A DNA stretch of 64,000 bases, taken from NCBI RefSeq assembly GCF_006715005.1, contig NZ_VFMJ01000001.1, positions 5,394,001-5,458,000 on the forward strand, given 5' to 3'. This DNA comes from Serratia marcescens. GTDB lineage: Bacteria > Pseudomonadota > Gammaproteobacteria > Enterobacterales > Enterobacteriaceae. Below the pieces are notes generated by a model. That model had not been told where the DNA came from and made no database searches. It was given only the letters and a program-made list of their open reading frames with translations. Of this stretch, positions 19,277 to 27,101 are shown in pieces (positions within the stretch are counted from its first letter, which is position 1; every line of letters starts with the position of its first letter). Made by a program: the position numbers and the translations under genes.

Positions 19277-20023
19277 GAAGGTTCACTAACAACTCAACCG
19301 CGCCAGTCCTGGTATGGTTCCTTTCACCAATAACGTATGTATTACGTCTTTCTGCAGAATGTTTGCTTTGTAAACATCTTTGCATCAACTCTTTGATATT
19401 TAATCTTTTATGACGTCTTAGTGACGATGCGACTTTTGAACGCACGGATAAGGCCATTTGGTACATTTGGCCGCTTACGTGAGTCTCATTAGGAGCAGAG
19501 GAGCGCGGCGTCACTTGCGTGCGAGCAAAGCGAACACCAAGTGACGCCGCCAGGCGTACTACGTCAACACCACGTACGGCGCGGGTTTGCAGAATCTATT
19601 ACCGCGTGACGTACGTTTTAAGACGTATTCACAACATTTCCGCCACGTCCGTTTTCACGGACGAACGAGCCGGAAATACATCTCAACCGTTGTTAAGGAC
19701 TCAAAATGATGGTCATTAACTTTATGATAAATGGAGGAAAATCGTTCTGATATTGAGGCGTCAGCTATAACGCTGATGGGGTGTTTAATTCACCAGTACT
19801 GAGTACTGGTTGATCACCTGTAAAAACTCAACATAGGCATTGCTCTGCTACACAATATCAAACGAGCCAGGATGGCGAACGAACCGACACGCAGAGAACG
19901 TCTTTCATGACGTAAAAAGAACAATCTGATGGCGATGTTATCCGTGCATACAGGTGTGCTGTGTGCAGTTCACCCGTATGCGTGGATGAAATGTTATGTC
20001 TGTTATCTGTGGAGGGCATTTTT
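19277..20023. other. Long structured intergenic region upstream of the atypical recombinase
   Basis: About 750 nt without a credible gene. It contains a perfect 13-bp inverted repeat (19505-19517 with 19538-19550, 20-nt spacer), a hairpin CGTCCG/CGGACG near 19650, several ACGT-rich short repeats near 19550-19630, TCAGC/GCTGA (19761-19776), and a 19-bp perfect palindrome at 19792-19810. Short ORFs here lack ribosome binding sites and cross these repeats. It could hold a transfer origin, a single-strand origin or protein-binding sites. None can be assigned from sequence alone. Confidence 0.5.
19792..19810. promoter_or_regulatory. 19-bp palindrome, candidate operator
   Basis: ACCAGTACT-G-AGTACTGGT is a perfect palindrome about 210 nt before the recombinase gene. 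Its size and symmetry fit a dimeric regulator site. The bound protein is unknown. Confidence 0.5.
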
Positions 20024-20944
20024 ATGGGCAGGAAAACAGCCAGGTCGAAGGTGGAGCAATTCAGGCGAGATTTCATTACACAAGCGCGTGAGGCTCCCGG
20101 TGGGTATGCCAGTACTGCGGACAGGATGCGGATTGCAAAATACTTTTTGAAATATCTAAAAGAAAACAAGATCCAGTTGCGTCATACTGACAGCATTAAA
20201 ACTCGTCATGTCGTCGGTTATTTACAAAGCCGGGCAGCGATGGGGATTTCAGTGCGTACGATCCAGAATGAACGTTCAGCTATTCGCGGTGTGTTATTAC
20301 GTGGTGGGCATTATAAATTGGCTGATCCGGATAATCCATTATTAAGTAATAAGGCATTGGGGTTAGAGCCTGCCAGTCGGGACGGAACAAAATTACCTTT
20401 AACGCCGGATGAGTTCAAAACGGCATTTCAGGAAGTGGAAAAGAAAAATACCGGTGTTGCAGCGACCATGCAGCTTTCCTATGTGCTTGGACTCAGAAAT
20501 AAAGAGGCCATTGAAGCTTGCAAATCTATTTCTACCTGGAAACGTGCTTTGAGATCAGGACAACAATCGGTACGTGTTGTTTTTGGAACAAAGGGCGGGC
20601 GTCCCCGTGATACACTGATTGTTAACCGAGACGATTTGAAACGCGCGATTAGTTATGCTGAAAAAGTAATGAAGGCACAGGATGGGAAGCTGGTTGACCG
20701 ACCTGATATACGAAAGGCGATGAATACTTATCGATATCACCTTCGTCGGGTTGGTTTGGTGGGGGATAAATCACCGCATAGTATGCGTTACCATTTTTCT
20801 CAGCAGGCTGAGTCTTATTATAAGGGGCAAGGGTATACTGAAAGAGAAATTTATGCACAGGTCTCGATGGATTTGGGACACGGTGATGGGCGGGGGCGCT
20901 ATGTTAAACAGGTTTATTTCAAAGGTATGCCTGAGGATAATTGA
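20024..20944 (+). CDS. Integrase-domain protein (atypical tyrosine recombinase)
   Basis: 306 residues. An N-terminal SAM-like DNA-binding domain (about 1-100) is followed by a tyrosine-recombinase catalytic domain. The visible catalytic set is Arg in LGLRNKEAIE, Lys in GTKGGRPRD, His-x-x-Arg in SPHSMRYHF, and His plus Tyr in LGHGDGRGRYV. It resembles the 'integrase domain-containing' proteins kept inside SPI-7-like ICEs, distinct from the element's own integrase at 33964. The ATG at 20024 has GGAGG 8 nt upstream. It is bracketed by the two STAXI-like copies, whose reported neighbours include XerDC-type integrases. It may process DNA of this or a related element; its substrate is unknown. Confidence 0.8.
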   Translation: MGRKTARSKVEQFRRDFITQAREAPGGYASTADRMRIAKYFLKYLKENKIQLRHTDSIKTRHVVGYLQSRAAMGISVRTIQNERSAIRGVLLRGGHYKLADPDNPLLSNKALGLEPASRDGTKLPLTPDEFKTAFQEVEKKNTGVAATMQLSYVLGLRNKEAIEACKSISTWKRALRSGQQSVRVVFGTKGGRPRDTLIVNRDDLKRAISYAEKVMKAQDGKLVDRPDIRKAMNTYRYHLRRVGLVGDKSPHSMRYHFSQQAESYYKGQGYTEREIYAQVSMDLGHGDGRGRYVKQVYFKGMPEDN

Positions 20945-20965
20945 ACTATTACGAGTGAGGTTTTT

Positions 20966-21388
20966 ATGCGCCATAATATTTTGATGAAAATAAAATCAGT
21001 CAAGCAGGTTGATGAGATTTCGTTGACGGATGCAGAGTGTGGTGATGTTGTTATTACTTTTGAGTGTGAAACGCCGTTAAAGGAGTCAGACACCTGTGCG
21101 ATGATGGGGCGGTATTTTAATGATGTGTATTTTGAAGAGACTGACGGCGATAGTTTTTCACGTAAAGGAGATGTGTTTGTTATGACGGGGGTGATCAGAG
21201 TGCCTCTTTCAGATAAAACGCAGAGCCTCAGTGAAAGTGAAATAACGATCCCGATTTCCTCCAGGCTGACTCGTCAGCTTATCTCTCAGGAGTATGACGC
21301 TGAGAGGAAAGAGAGTGTCAAAGAAATGGTTGATAATTGGATTGGCGGTCTGTTCGATAAGCAGGGCAACTTGATTATTAAGAAATGA
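20966..21388 (+). CDS. Hypothetical ICE protein
   Basis: 140 residues, soluble, no signal peptide or recognisable domain. Beta-rich N-terminus (MKIKSVKQVDEISLTDAECG) and acidic C-terminal helix. It begins 21 nt after the recombinase gene and ends before a strong terminator, so the two probably form one transcript. Function is not recognised. Confidence 0.6.
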   Translation: MRHNILMKIKSVKQVDEISLTDAECGDVVITFECETPLKESDTCAMMGRYFNDVYFEETDGDSFSRKGDVFVMTGVIRVPLSDKTQSLSESEITIPISSRLTRQLISQEYDAERKESVKEMVDNWIGGLFDKQGNLIIKK

Positions 21389-21415
21389 CGGGTGTGGACA
21401 CTATACAATGTATTC

Positions 21416-21446
21416 GCCGCAGCTCTCTCAGGGCTGCGGCTTTTTT
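21416..21446 (+). terminator. Rho-independent terminator
   Basis: Eight-bp stem GCCGCAGC / GCTGCGGC followed by six T, 28 nt after the hypothetical gene. It ends the recombinase transcript. Confidence 0.9.
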
Positions 21447-21515
21447 ATTGCTTAAATTATTGGTAAATCGTCTTGACACCTGTCTTGAGTGGTTTGAAAA
21501 TGACCAGGCTTACTT

Positions 21516-21708
21516 GTTGTCTTCGGGCAACCAGCCAATGCCTCAGCACTCCGTGAGAGGCGCCTTCGGGTGAGTGCCAGCCAATGTTTCATGTGACCTG
21601 TGAGAAACGCCTTCGGGTGGTCATGAATAGCCTCGTAGCCTGAAAGAGGAAGCCCATGTGGCGGTAACGTCGTTTAGCCTTTGAGAACGGCGATCACTCA
21701 ACGGTGAT
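21516..21708 (+). ncRNA. STAXI-like structured element, copy B
   Basis: Same five-part layout as copy A with compensating changes. Hairpin GTTGTC-TTCG-GGCAAC is at 21516-21531. In pseudoknot 1, GCCTC (21540-21544) pairs GAGGC (21557-21561) and GCACTC (21546-21551) pairs GAGTGC (21572-21577). In pseudoknot 2, GTTTC (21586-21590) pairs GAAAC (21604-21608) and TGACC (21594-21598) pairs GGTCA (21619-21623). The hairpin CGTCGTT/AACGGCG (21668-21692) and ATCAC/GTGAT (21693-21708) follow. Covariation against copy A includes T-A to C-G in the first hairpin and T-A to G-C in the fourth. It lies directly upstream of the first of seven pseudoknot leaders. Confidence 0.75.
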
Positions 21709-21761
21709 GAAGGTTTCTTCAACATTTCACTTCCGGGTACATGCCCGATCTCTGTAATTAT

Positions 21762-21823
21762 CCTGACGGAAAACACATCCCGTCAGGGCTGGTGTTATCC
21801 GTCTTCCTATCAGGACTGACACC
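21762..21823 (+). promoter_or_regulatory. Pseudoknot-switch leader 1
   Basis: Stem CCTGACGG/CCGTCAGG (21762-21769, 21780-21787). Loop AACAC (21772-21776) can pair GTGTT (21792-21796). The overlapping GGTGT (21791-21795) can alternatively pair ACACC (21819-21823), which touches the ATG at 21824. AGGA lies between the two. Confidence 0.6.
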
Positions 21824-22231
21824 ATGAACAGAATAAACCTTCTCTGTGCTGTTGTTTCATTTGTGAAACATCAGACTGAACAACGTCTTCCTCACGCGCG
21901 TGTCGTAGCAACCCTGGCCAGGCTGGAAGAGAATGCCTTGTTTTTGCAACGCATTCTTGCCGAACTCGAACAGGCAACTCGGTACATCCGGAGCATGTGT
22001 AATTCTGAGGATAGACTGGCTATTGATAAAGCCGTGTTCTATACCGCACAGGCGCTTGGGAACCGTCAATTTTATGGCCTTGGGAACCAGTGGCTCCTGC
22101 GAACGGGGTTGCGGCAAGCGATTAAGCTGGGCAACCAACTTGATCCGGAACTGTGGCAGTGTGGTTGGGACATCGGCTATAACGATGCTTACGTCGATGG
22201 CATGGAATCCAGTCACGGCGGCATTTATTGA
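21824..22231 (+). CDS. Hypothetical ICE protein, paralogue of the 23319 gene product
   Basis: 135 residues, mostly helical, no membrane segment or signal. The C-terminus LGNQLDPELWQCGWDIGYNDAYVDG shares the pattern LGxxxDPxxWQxxxDxGxNDA with the protein at 23319-23693, so the two look like diverged copies. Start at 21824 follows leader 1. Function is not recognised. Confidence 0.65.
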   Translation: MNRINLLCAVVSFVKHQTEQRLPHARVVATLARLEENALFLQRILAELEQATRYIRSMCNSEDRLAIDKAVFYTAQALGNRQFYGLGNQWLLRTGLRQAIKLGNQLDPELWQCGWDIGYNDAYVDGMESSHGGIY

Positions 22232-22275
22232 CCCCACACCTTTGACCTTCGTCTGATTGCGCTGTTGGCAATCGG

Positions 22276-22337
22276 CTCCCCCAGGGAAAACCCTTTCCCC
22301 TGGGAGTGGTGTTTCCCTTTTTTACAGGAGAGACACC
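22276..22337 (+). promoter_or_regulatory. Pseudoknot-switch leader 2
   Basis: Stem 22276-22286 with 22298-22306 (2-nt bulge). Loop AAAC (22288-22291) can pair GTTT (22311-22314). The overlapping GGTGTTTC (22308-22315) can instead pair GAGACACC (22330-22337, one G-U), directly before the ATG at 22338. A T-rich run lies between. Confidence 0.6.
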
Positions 22338-22634
22338 ATGTCTATTACTTCTTCAGTTGTTCCTGATTTCTTCTCAGCCCTGCAGCGCGTCAAATCGGCT
22401 GTCCGGCGAATACGTTTTCGCATGGCGCCGCCGCGTTTTACTGACTGGTACGTCAATGCCGCAGGTAATTTTGCCGTTCGCGCGTATGTTATCTGCAGTG
22501 ATGACGGTTCGGTCAGCGCGTTACTGACGCTGCGCAAAGGTTGGTACAAGGGCGAATATACCTACGCAAGCATTCATGTTGTGCTGCCTTGCAAACATAC
22601 CGAGCGCAGAAAGGCTTACCGACTCGCTGGCTAG
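22338..22634 (+). CDS. Hypothetical ICE protein
   Basis: 98 residues, basic. FRMAPPRFTDWYVNAAGNFAV is followed by a beta-rich half (YVICSDDGSVSALLTLRKGW). The ATG at 22338 has AGGAG upstream and sits at the end of leader 2. No family recognised. Confidence 0.6.
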   Translation: MSITSSVVPDFFSALQRVKSAVRRIRFRMAPPRFTDWYVNAAGNFAVRAYVICSDDGSVSALLTLRKGWYKGEYTYASIHVVLPCKHTERRKAYRLAG

Positions 22635-22696
22635 CATGCTGAGCATTTGGCCAGACTGCGTTACCGCTTTTAGAGCGACGGGTTTACCCACTCATA

Positions 22697-22758
22697 CCCT
22701 GACGGGGATTTATGCCCGTTTGGGGATAAATCCCTCTGCATTTTATGGAGGATTTATC
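22697..22758 (+). promoter_or_regulatory. Pseudoknot-switch leader 3
   Basis: Clearest member. Stem 22697-22706 with 22715-22724 (one mismatch). Loop GATTTAT (22707-22713) pairs ATAAATC (22726-22732), 7 bp perfect. The same strand, GATAAATC (22725-22732), can instead pair GATTTATC (22751-22758), 8 bp perfect, between GGAGG and the GTG start at 22759. Confidence 0.7.
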
Positions 22759-23322
22759 GTGAGCATGAACGTGTATTTTGTCGCACCGCCGTCCCGTGAC
22801 GCGTGGATTGATTTTACCTTGGCGGTGACCGAGGTGTTCTGGTTGTTGCCGGATGAGGTCCGGCCGGAAGGTATCACGGAAGCCGGCCAGCTGTTTGATG
22901 GCATGACCTTTGAAACGGCCGGTTTACGGGTATCTCCTGTACCCGAGGACGACTCCCCGACCCCATCGATGTCTTGCGTCGAAGAGCGGGTGGGGTTCTT
23001 TTACCGCCCCGATTTTTTCCACCGACTGGTTTTGATACTGATACATAACCTGTGTCCGGGCGCTGTCCGCATTGAACGGGATACTCAAACTGCCGAATGT
23101 GGCTGGGAGCAACCGCTTATCTGGTTGCGCCATCATCTTCAGCGCCCCGAACTTCAGGCACCGGAAGCCGTGAATGAGCGGGTGCTTACGGATGACTCCG
23201 TCCGCAGACACCTGGTGCAGTTCAGGAACAGCATTAACGCCGATGAGCGCGCCTACCACTGGCGAGTGATCGCCTTGATGGATAACGTCTGGCTTACTCC
23301 GAAAGAGAGGAACATGTCATGA
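22759..23322 (+). CDS. Hypothetical ICE protein
   Basis: 187 residues with no recognised domain. A hydrophobic patch (FFHRLVLILIHNLCPGAVRI) lies mid-protein. The GTG at 22759 is chosen because GGAGG lies 7 nt upstream and leader 3 ends exactly there; the ATG at 22765 is the alternative. It overlaps the next gene by 4 nt (ATGA), suggesting translational coupling. Confidence 0.6.
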   Translation: MSMNVYFVAPPSRDAWIDFTLAVTEVFWLLPDEVRPEGITEAGQLFDGMTFETAGLRVSPVPEDDSPTPSMSCVEERVGFFYRPDFFHRLVLILIHNLCPGAVRIERDTQTAECGWEQPLIWLRHHLQRPELQAPEAVNERVLTDDSVRRHLVQFRNSINADERAYHWRVIALMDNVWLTPKERNMS

Positions 23323-23693
23323 GTATGAACATCGCCTTTTTAACCACCTCACCCCAGACGCTGACTCAGGATTTGTGCGATCTGGCCAACCTGGAAGGGC
23401 ATTTGCTGGCTGTACGCGCGCTGATGCGTCTCGATGCCGGCAATGAAAAGGGTGAGGGTGAAACCCACTCGCCTAACCAATGTGAGGTGGCTTCTGTCGC
23501 TTACCATTTTGGTTTTGCCTGGCAGGGGGGACGCTTCGACCGTCCGGCCTGTGAACCGCTTATCAACGCACTGCACCAGCTTGGGACCGCAATCGATCCG
23601 GCAGTATGGCAGAGCAGCGTTGATGACGGGTGTAATGACGCAGAGATTGAACGGGAGCAGGCGCGAGTGAACCAGTTCAACCCCATCATCTAG
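23319..23693 (+). CDS. Hypothetical ICE protein, paralogue of the 21824 gene product
   Basis: 124 residues. The C-terminal LGTAIDPAVWQSSVDDGCNDA matches the pattern in the 135-residue protein at 21824. Overlaps the preceding gene by 4 nt and therefore has no leader of its own. Function unknown. Confidence 0.6.
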   Translation: MSMNIAFLTTSPQTLTQDLCDLANLEGHLLAVRALMRLDAGNEKGEGETHSPNQCEVASVAYHFGFAWQGGRFDRPACEPLINALHQLGTAIDPAVWQSSVDDGCNDAEIEREQARVNQFNPII

Positions 23694-23747
23694 TCCACAT
23701 TGTCGGTCCTGTTGAGCCAACTGGTCACCGACGCGTTACCTTACTTT

Positions 23748-23807
23748 CCCTGGAGGGGCTTTCCCCCTCCCGGGGAAGGTCCGCCTCCGCAATTCAGGAG
23801 ACTGACC
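23748..23807 (+). promoter_or_regulatory. Pseudoknot-switch leader 4 (DUF3085 leader)
   Basis: Stem 23748-23758 with 23764-23774 (one mismatch). Loop CTTTC (23759-23763) pairs GAAGG (23775-23779). The overlapping GGTC (23778-23781) can pair GACC (23804-23807) just before the ATG. CTCC near 23786 could also mask the GGAG ribosome binding site. A 'DUF3085 RNA motif' has been reported upstream of DUF3085 genes; this may be an instance. Confidence 0.6.
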
Positions 23808-24410
23808 ATGCTGCATTTTAACCCTGCAGAACTGCGCGCCGTGGTGGCTGAAGTGCGCGCCAATCAGTGTGCGCTGGTGTTGGCCAAAGACAATGGCGTC
23901 TATCTGATGCCGGCCGTGGGCGAACGAAACGCCACCGGCCGTATCAAGCACCTGGCGTATGCCGACGGGTGTCATCCCGACAAGGATGAGGCCTGGTATG
24001 AAACGTCCCGGCAGCTTGCCGGCGACGATGACTTTGGCGAGGCGCTGGTGCTGAACGACAGGTGCATCGAACGAATACTGTCGCAAGGCCATGAGCTCTG
24101 GATACACCTGTTACCCGAAACGGTCTATATGCACGTTGCCACGGTTAACTGGGTGTGTGTCGCCGATTATCGCCGGGTGACCGCGCGCATGCTGCAGCTG
24201 GCCGAGGTCCATTACTCGGTCTGCGTCAGCCAGGATGAGTTTAAACACTGGCGTGAGCGGGCCATCAACCTGCTGGCCACGGCCTGTCATACCGATTGCA
24301 AACGGGCAAAACCCGCCGATCGGGCTGATTACCTGGCTCTGTTCGAACGGCTGAAACAGCGTGTTGACACAGTGAATCCGAAAGGGGCGCTGCGTTATCC
24401 CGCTCTCTAA
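23808..24410 (+). CDS. DUF3085 domain-containing protein
   Basis: 200 residues with the DUF3085-type core: an N-terminal FNPAELRAVVAEV helix, then GVYLMPAVGER, LAYADGCHPDKD and GDDDFGE. This family is common in ICE accessory blocks beside antirestriction genes. Function is unknown. The ATG at 23808 with AGGAG upstream is preferred over an in-frame start at 23700 that would run through leader 4. Confidence 0.75.
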   Translation: MLHFNPAELRAVVAEVRANQCALVLAKDNGVYLMPAVGERNATGRIKHLAYADGCHPDKDEAWYETSRQLAGDDDFGEALVLNDRCIERILSQGHELWIHLLPETVYMHVATVNWVCVADYRRVTARMLQLAEVHYSVCVSQDEFKHWRERAINLLATACHTDCKRAKPADRADYLALFERLKQRVDTVNPKGALRYPAL

Positions 24411-24423
24411 CCACTTTTCCTGT

Positions 24424-24485
24424 CCCCTGGGGCGTATTCTTCGCCGCCAGGGGAGGAATGCGCCTTTTTCATTGAGGAGCATTCC
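24424..24485 (+). promoter_or_regulatory. Pseudoknot-switch leader 5 (ardC leader)
   Basis: Eleven-bp stem (24424-24434 with 24442-24453, one bulge). Loop ATTCTT (24436-24441) pairs AGGAAT (24454-24459). The overlapping GGAATGC (24455-24461) can instead pair GCATTCC (24479-24485), 7 bp perfect, ending at the ATG. CTTTTTC lies between. Confidence 0.65.
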
Positions 24486-25496
24486 ATGAAGAAAACATCA
24501 CCATCACGCCGGCCGGCAAAAGCCCGTCGCGAACGACCAGACCTGTACCAACAGGTCACGGACAGTATCATCGGCGCCATCAAGCGTGGCGCCTTACCCT
24601 GGCGCAAGCCCTGGCGGACTGACCGGAACCGGGTTTATACCGGGTCTGTCATGCCGCAGAACGGCACGACGGGTTACCACTACAGCGGCGTAAATGTGCT
24701 GCTCTTGTGGATAGCTGCGGAAGAGCGCGGTTTTCACTCCAATCGCTGGCTGACTTATAAACAGGCGGAGGCCGTCGGTGGCCATGTACGTGCCGGCGAG
24801 ACGGCAACCCTGGCTGTGGTATTCAAACCCTGGGATAAGCAGGTGGAGGATGCTGATGGCCGGCAGCTGTTTGACGAAGAGGGAAAACCGCTGAAAACGC
24901 GAATACCCATGCTGAAGCCGCTGTACCTGTTTAACGTTGCCCAATGCGACAACCTCCCGGAGGCCGTTGTGGGTGTTACGCCGGCAGAGGCGCCGGACGA
25001 GGGTGATGTATGGGTTGATGCGAAAACGCAGGCTCAGGTTAACACCCTCGTTGAGGCCTGCGGTGTTCGGGTTGAACAGGTCTACCAGGACAGGGCGTTT
25101 TACTCCCCGCTCCGGGACCAGATTGTCCTGCCACAGGCTCAGCAATTTCGAACCGAGGCGGATTACTGGTCAACGTTGTTGCATGAACTGGTGCACAGCA
25201 CCGGCCATGCTAAACGGCTTAACCGGGAAGGGATCACGTCTTCTTCCCGGCGGTTCGGCGACCCGGTTTACGCGTTTGAGGAACTGGTGGCGGAGCTGGG
25301 CAGTGCTTTTATGTGCGCGCAGCTTGGCGTCTTTGGTGACATCCAGCACGACAGCTACCTTGAGCACTGGCTCAGGGTATTGCGTGAAGATAAGCGCGCG
25401 CTGTTTCGTGCGGCCAAACAGGCCCGTGAGGCATCAGAATTTTTGCTGAGGCCTCTGGCGGACCCGGTGACAACCGATCCAGCCGTTGCGGCATGA
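24486..25496 (+). CDS. ardC: ArdC-like antirestriction / ssDNA-binding protein with zincin domain
   Basis: 336 residues. The N-terminal ArdC-type ssDNA-binding domain (about 15-150) carries LPWRKPWR, GYHYSGVNVLLLW and ETATLAVVFKPW. The C-terminal metallopeptidase-like domain carries HELVHSTGH near residue 233 with a downstream YAFEELVAELGSAFM. ArdC proteins protect incoming single-stranded DNA from restriction during conjugation. The zincin part's substrate is not known here. It lies in the ICE accessory block and is preceded by leader 5. Antirestriction genes are among the reported neighbours of STAXI elements. Confidence 0.9.
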   Translation: MKKTSPSRRPAKARRERPDLYQQVTDSIIGAIKRGALPWRKPWRTDRNRVYTGSVMPQNGTTGYHYSGVNVLLLWIAAEERGFHSNRWLTYKQAEAVGGHVRAGETATLAVVFKPWDKQVEDADGRQLFDEEGKPLKTRIPMLKPLYLFNVAQCDNLPEAVVGVTPAEAPDEGDVWVDAKTQAQVNTLVEACGVRVEQVYQDRAFYSPLRDQIVLPQAQQFRTEADYWSTLLHELVHSTGHAKRLNREGITSSSRRFGDPVYAFEELVAELGSAFMCAQLGVFGDIQHDSYLEHWLRVLREDKRALFRAAKQAREASEFLLRPLADPVTTDPAVAA

Positions 25497-25507
25497 GGAG
25501 TCTGGTG

Positions 25508-25786
25508 ATGACGATTGAAGAACGTTACTGGCAGACCATTGCCGGCAGGTTACTGGCCAAATATTTTGGCCTGGCGTTAAACGATACCGATCTGTGTGAA
25601 GCGGAGTGCGTGATGGCTTTACAGGAAGCGGGAGTGCGGCCGTTTGAGGCGATCAATAACCTGGTGGATAAATACCACCTGGTACGCCTTGGCGCCAATC
25701 CCTTTACCTCATCATCACCGTATCTGCGCCAGGTGGAAGAGCTGGGCGTGATCGGTGAAACAGAACAGGAGATAACCGATGACTAA
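25508..25786 (+). CDS. Hypothetical ICE protein
   Basis: 92 residues of small helical type (TIEERYWQTIAGRLLAKYFGL, ... GVRPFEAINNLVDKYHLVRL). Similar proteins follow ardC in related ICEs. The start at 25508 is preferred because GAGGAG lies 7 nt upstream; an in-frame ATG at 25493 overlaps the ardC stop. Function unknown. Confidence 0.6.
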   Translation: MTIEERYWQTIAGRLLAKYFGLALNDTDLCEAECVMALQEAGVRPFEAINNLVDKYHLVRLGANPFTSSSPYLRQVEELGVIGETEQEITDD

Positions 25787-26008
25787 AACCATCAACAAGA
25801 GGCTGCAGTGAAGCTTCAGCAGACTTGTGGCGCCGCCGTTCGGCTTGAGAATGTCTAGGGCCTGAACCATTACATTCTGGCGATTATCGCCGATGGTAGC
25901 CGACGTCCGGGCTCGTGGGAGCGCGAAATATTGGTACAGCTGGGATTGGTCGCTGATGGCGACGAACACCAGGTATACCGGGCTCACTATGGCGAGCAAG
26001 CCCACTAA
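25780..26008 (+). pseudogene. Decayed small ICE gene
   Basis: An ATG at 25780 opens ten codons ending at a TGA. In another frame, coding-like sequence runs from about 25808 through an in-frame amber TAG (25856-25858). It continues as GLNHYILAIIADGSRRPGSW...LGLVADGDEHQVYRAHYG to a TAA at 26006-26008. The regular amino-acid usage on both sides of the stop suggests a small gene broken by a frameshift and a nonsense change. A hydrophobic minus-strand ORF here has no ribosome binding site. Confidence 0.55.
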
Positions 26009-26049
26009 GGACAGGATCAGCGTCCTGGCCATCATGAGGTAACACCTAA

Positions 26050-26118
26050 CCCAACGGGGGAGACTTTCCCCCGCTGGGGAAAGCTCCCTCTTTTTCTTGT
26101 AAGAAGAGGAGAACGACC
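26050..26118 (+). promoter_or_regulatory. Pseudoknot-switch leader 6
   Basis: Stem 26050-26060 with 26068-26078 (one mismatch). Loop AG-a-CTTT (26061-26067) can pair AAAGCT (26080-26085, one bulge). CTCC (26084-26087) can instead pair GGAG (26108-26111), the ribosome binding site. Weaker than its siblings near the start codon. Confidence 0.45.
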
Positions 26119-27042
26119 ATGTCGAACTGGTGCAATAACCGTTTAGTGATCACTGGCCAATCCGTTTTTGTGGATGAACTGCAGCAATGGGTCAATGGCC
26201 ATGTTGTTCCTGACTACCGTCATGCTGTTCAACAAAGCTGCCGGCTGTTCCTGGCCGGGTGTGCCGGCATCCTGAAGCCGGCGACGACAAAACCCGGTGT
26301 TTATGTGCCTTACCCGGCACTGTTAACGCAGCCGGGGATTGCATCGACTCAGAATCTGGCCTTTGAACACTGGTTCGGATTGCTGAAGGCGGATGTGCCG
26401 TTAACGGGTGAGAACATTCGCCTGATAGAGCGACTCTACCGCCAGTCGGGTATCGATGCGGTGAAATGGGAGAACATCCCCAACGTCGCAAAGGCGTGTA
26501 TGGCGGATGTACTGTCGCGCCAATATGCGGACTGGTTCGGACTGGTGGGGGTTAGCCCTGATATCGATGCCGGCATCTGCTGGGAACGTTTGGGGATGAT
26601 GCCTGAATATACCGCACCGTGCGATATGCTGATGCTGATCCCGACGCGTCTGGCGACCGAACTGAATGGCTCTGGTGGACTGCTGCGTGATGTGCCGACC
26701 ACTGTCGAGCTCTATGGTCGACAGTACGGCGTCGAGTGGCCGGCCGGCCATAATGTCGGTTGCGTACGTGATGGCATCAATACGTTGACGGTACACTTCG
26801 ATTCTCCGTGGTACCCGCCAGCCGGCGAGGTTATCGGGAGAGTGTCTGAGTTGTTCAGCTGCCAGGTGGAACATACCTGGTATATGCCTGATGCGGAACG
26901 CAGCGGCTACGATCGCTACGACCGCGGTGAGCATGTCGACGGTGGACGAATAGCGGCTAAGGTTGAGGAAGGTGAGGTGATCCACCTGACCTACGCCGAC
27001 AAGGATTCTGTGCCGTTGTCTCCGAATGCAGCAGCGAGTTAA
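26119..27042 (+). CDS. DUF1281 (YubB-type ferredoxin-like) protein
   Basis: 307 residues beginning MSNWCNNRLVITG, the hallmark N-terminus of DUF1281/YubB-like proteins found on conjugative plasmids and ICEs. A second conserved part is WPAGHNVGCVRDGINTLTVHFDSPWYPP. Biochemical role is unknown. It follows leader 6 and ends before a strong terminator. Confidence 0.8.
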   Translation: MSNWCNNRLVITGQSVFVDELQQWVNGHVVPDYRHAVQQSCRLFLAGCAGILKPATTKPGVYVPYPALLTQPGIASTQNLAFEHWFGLLKADVPLTGENIRLIERLYRQSGIDAVKWENIPNVAKACMADVLSRQYADWFGLVGVSPDIDAGICWERLGMMPEYTAPCDMLMLIPTRLATELNGSGGLLRDVPTTVELYGRQYGVEWPAGHNVGCVRDGINTLTVHFDSPWYPPAGEVIGRVSELFSCQVEHTWYMPDAERSGYDRYDRGEHVDGGRIAAKVEEGEVIHLTYADKDSVPLSPNAAAS

Positions 27043-27072
27043 GCGCCAGCAGCGGTATTGTAGTTAAACGAT

Positions 27073-27100
27073 GGCCACCGGTTATTCCGGTGGTCTTTTT
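27073..27100 (+). terminator. Rho-independent terminator after the DUF1281 gene
   Basis: Stem GGCCACCGG / CCGGTGGTC with loop TTATT, followed by a T-run. Leader 7 starts directly after it. Confidence 0.85.
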
Positions 27101-27101
27101 C

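Noticed and set aside
19519..19719. Short ORFs in the structured region after STAXI copy A
   Set aside because: They cross the 13-bp inverted repeat and other hairpins and have no ribosome binding site; the signal is structural rather than coding.
25715..26035. Minus-strand 106-codon hydrophobic ORF
   Set aside because: No ribosome binding site, and it is antisense to a coding-like plus-strand remnant with better codon character.
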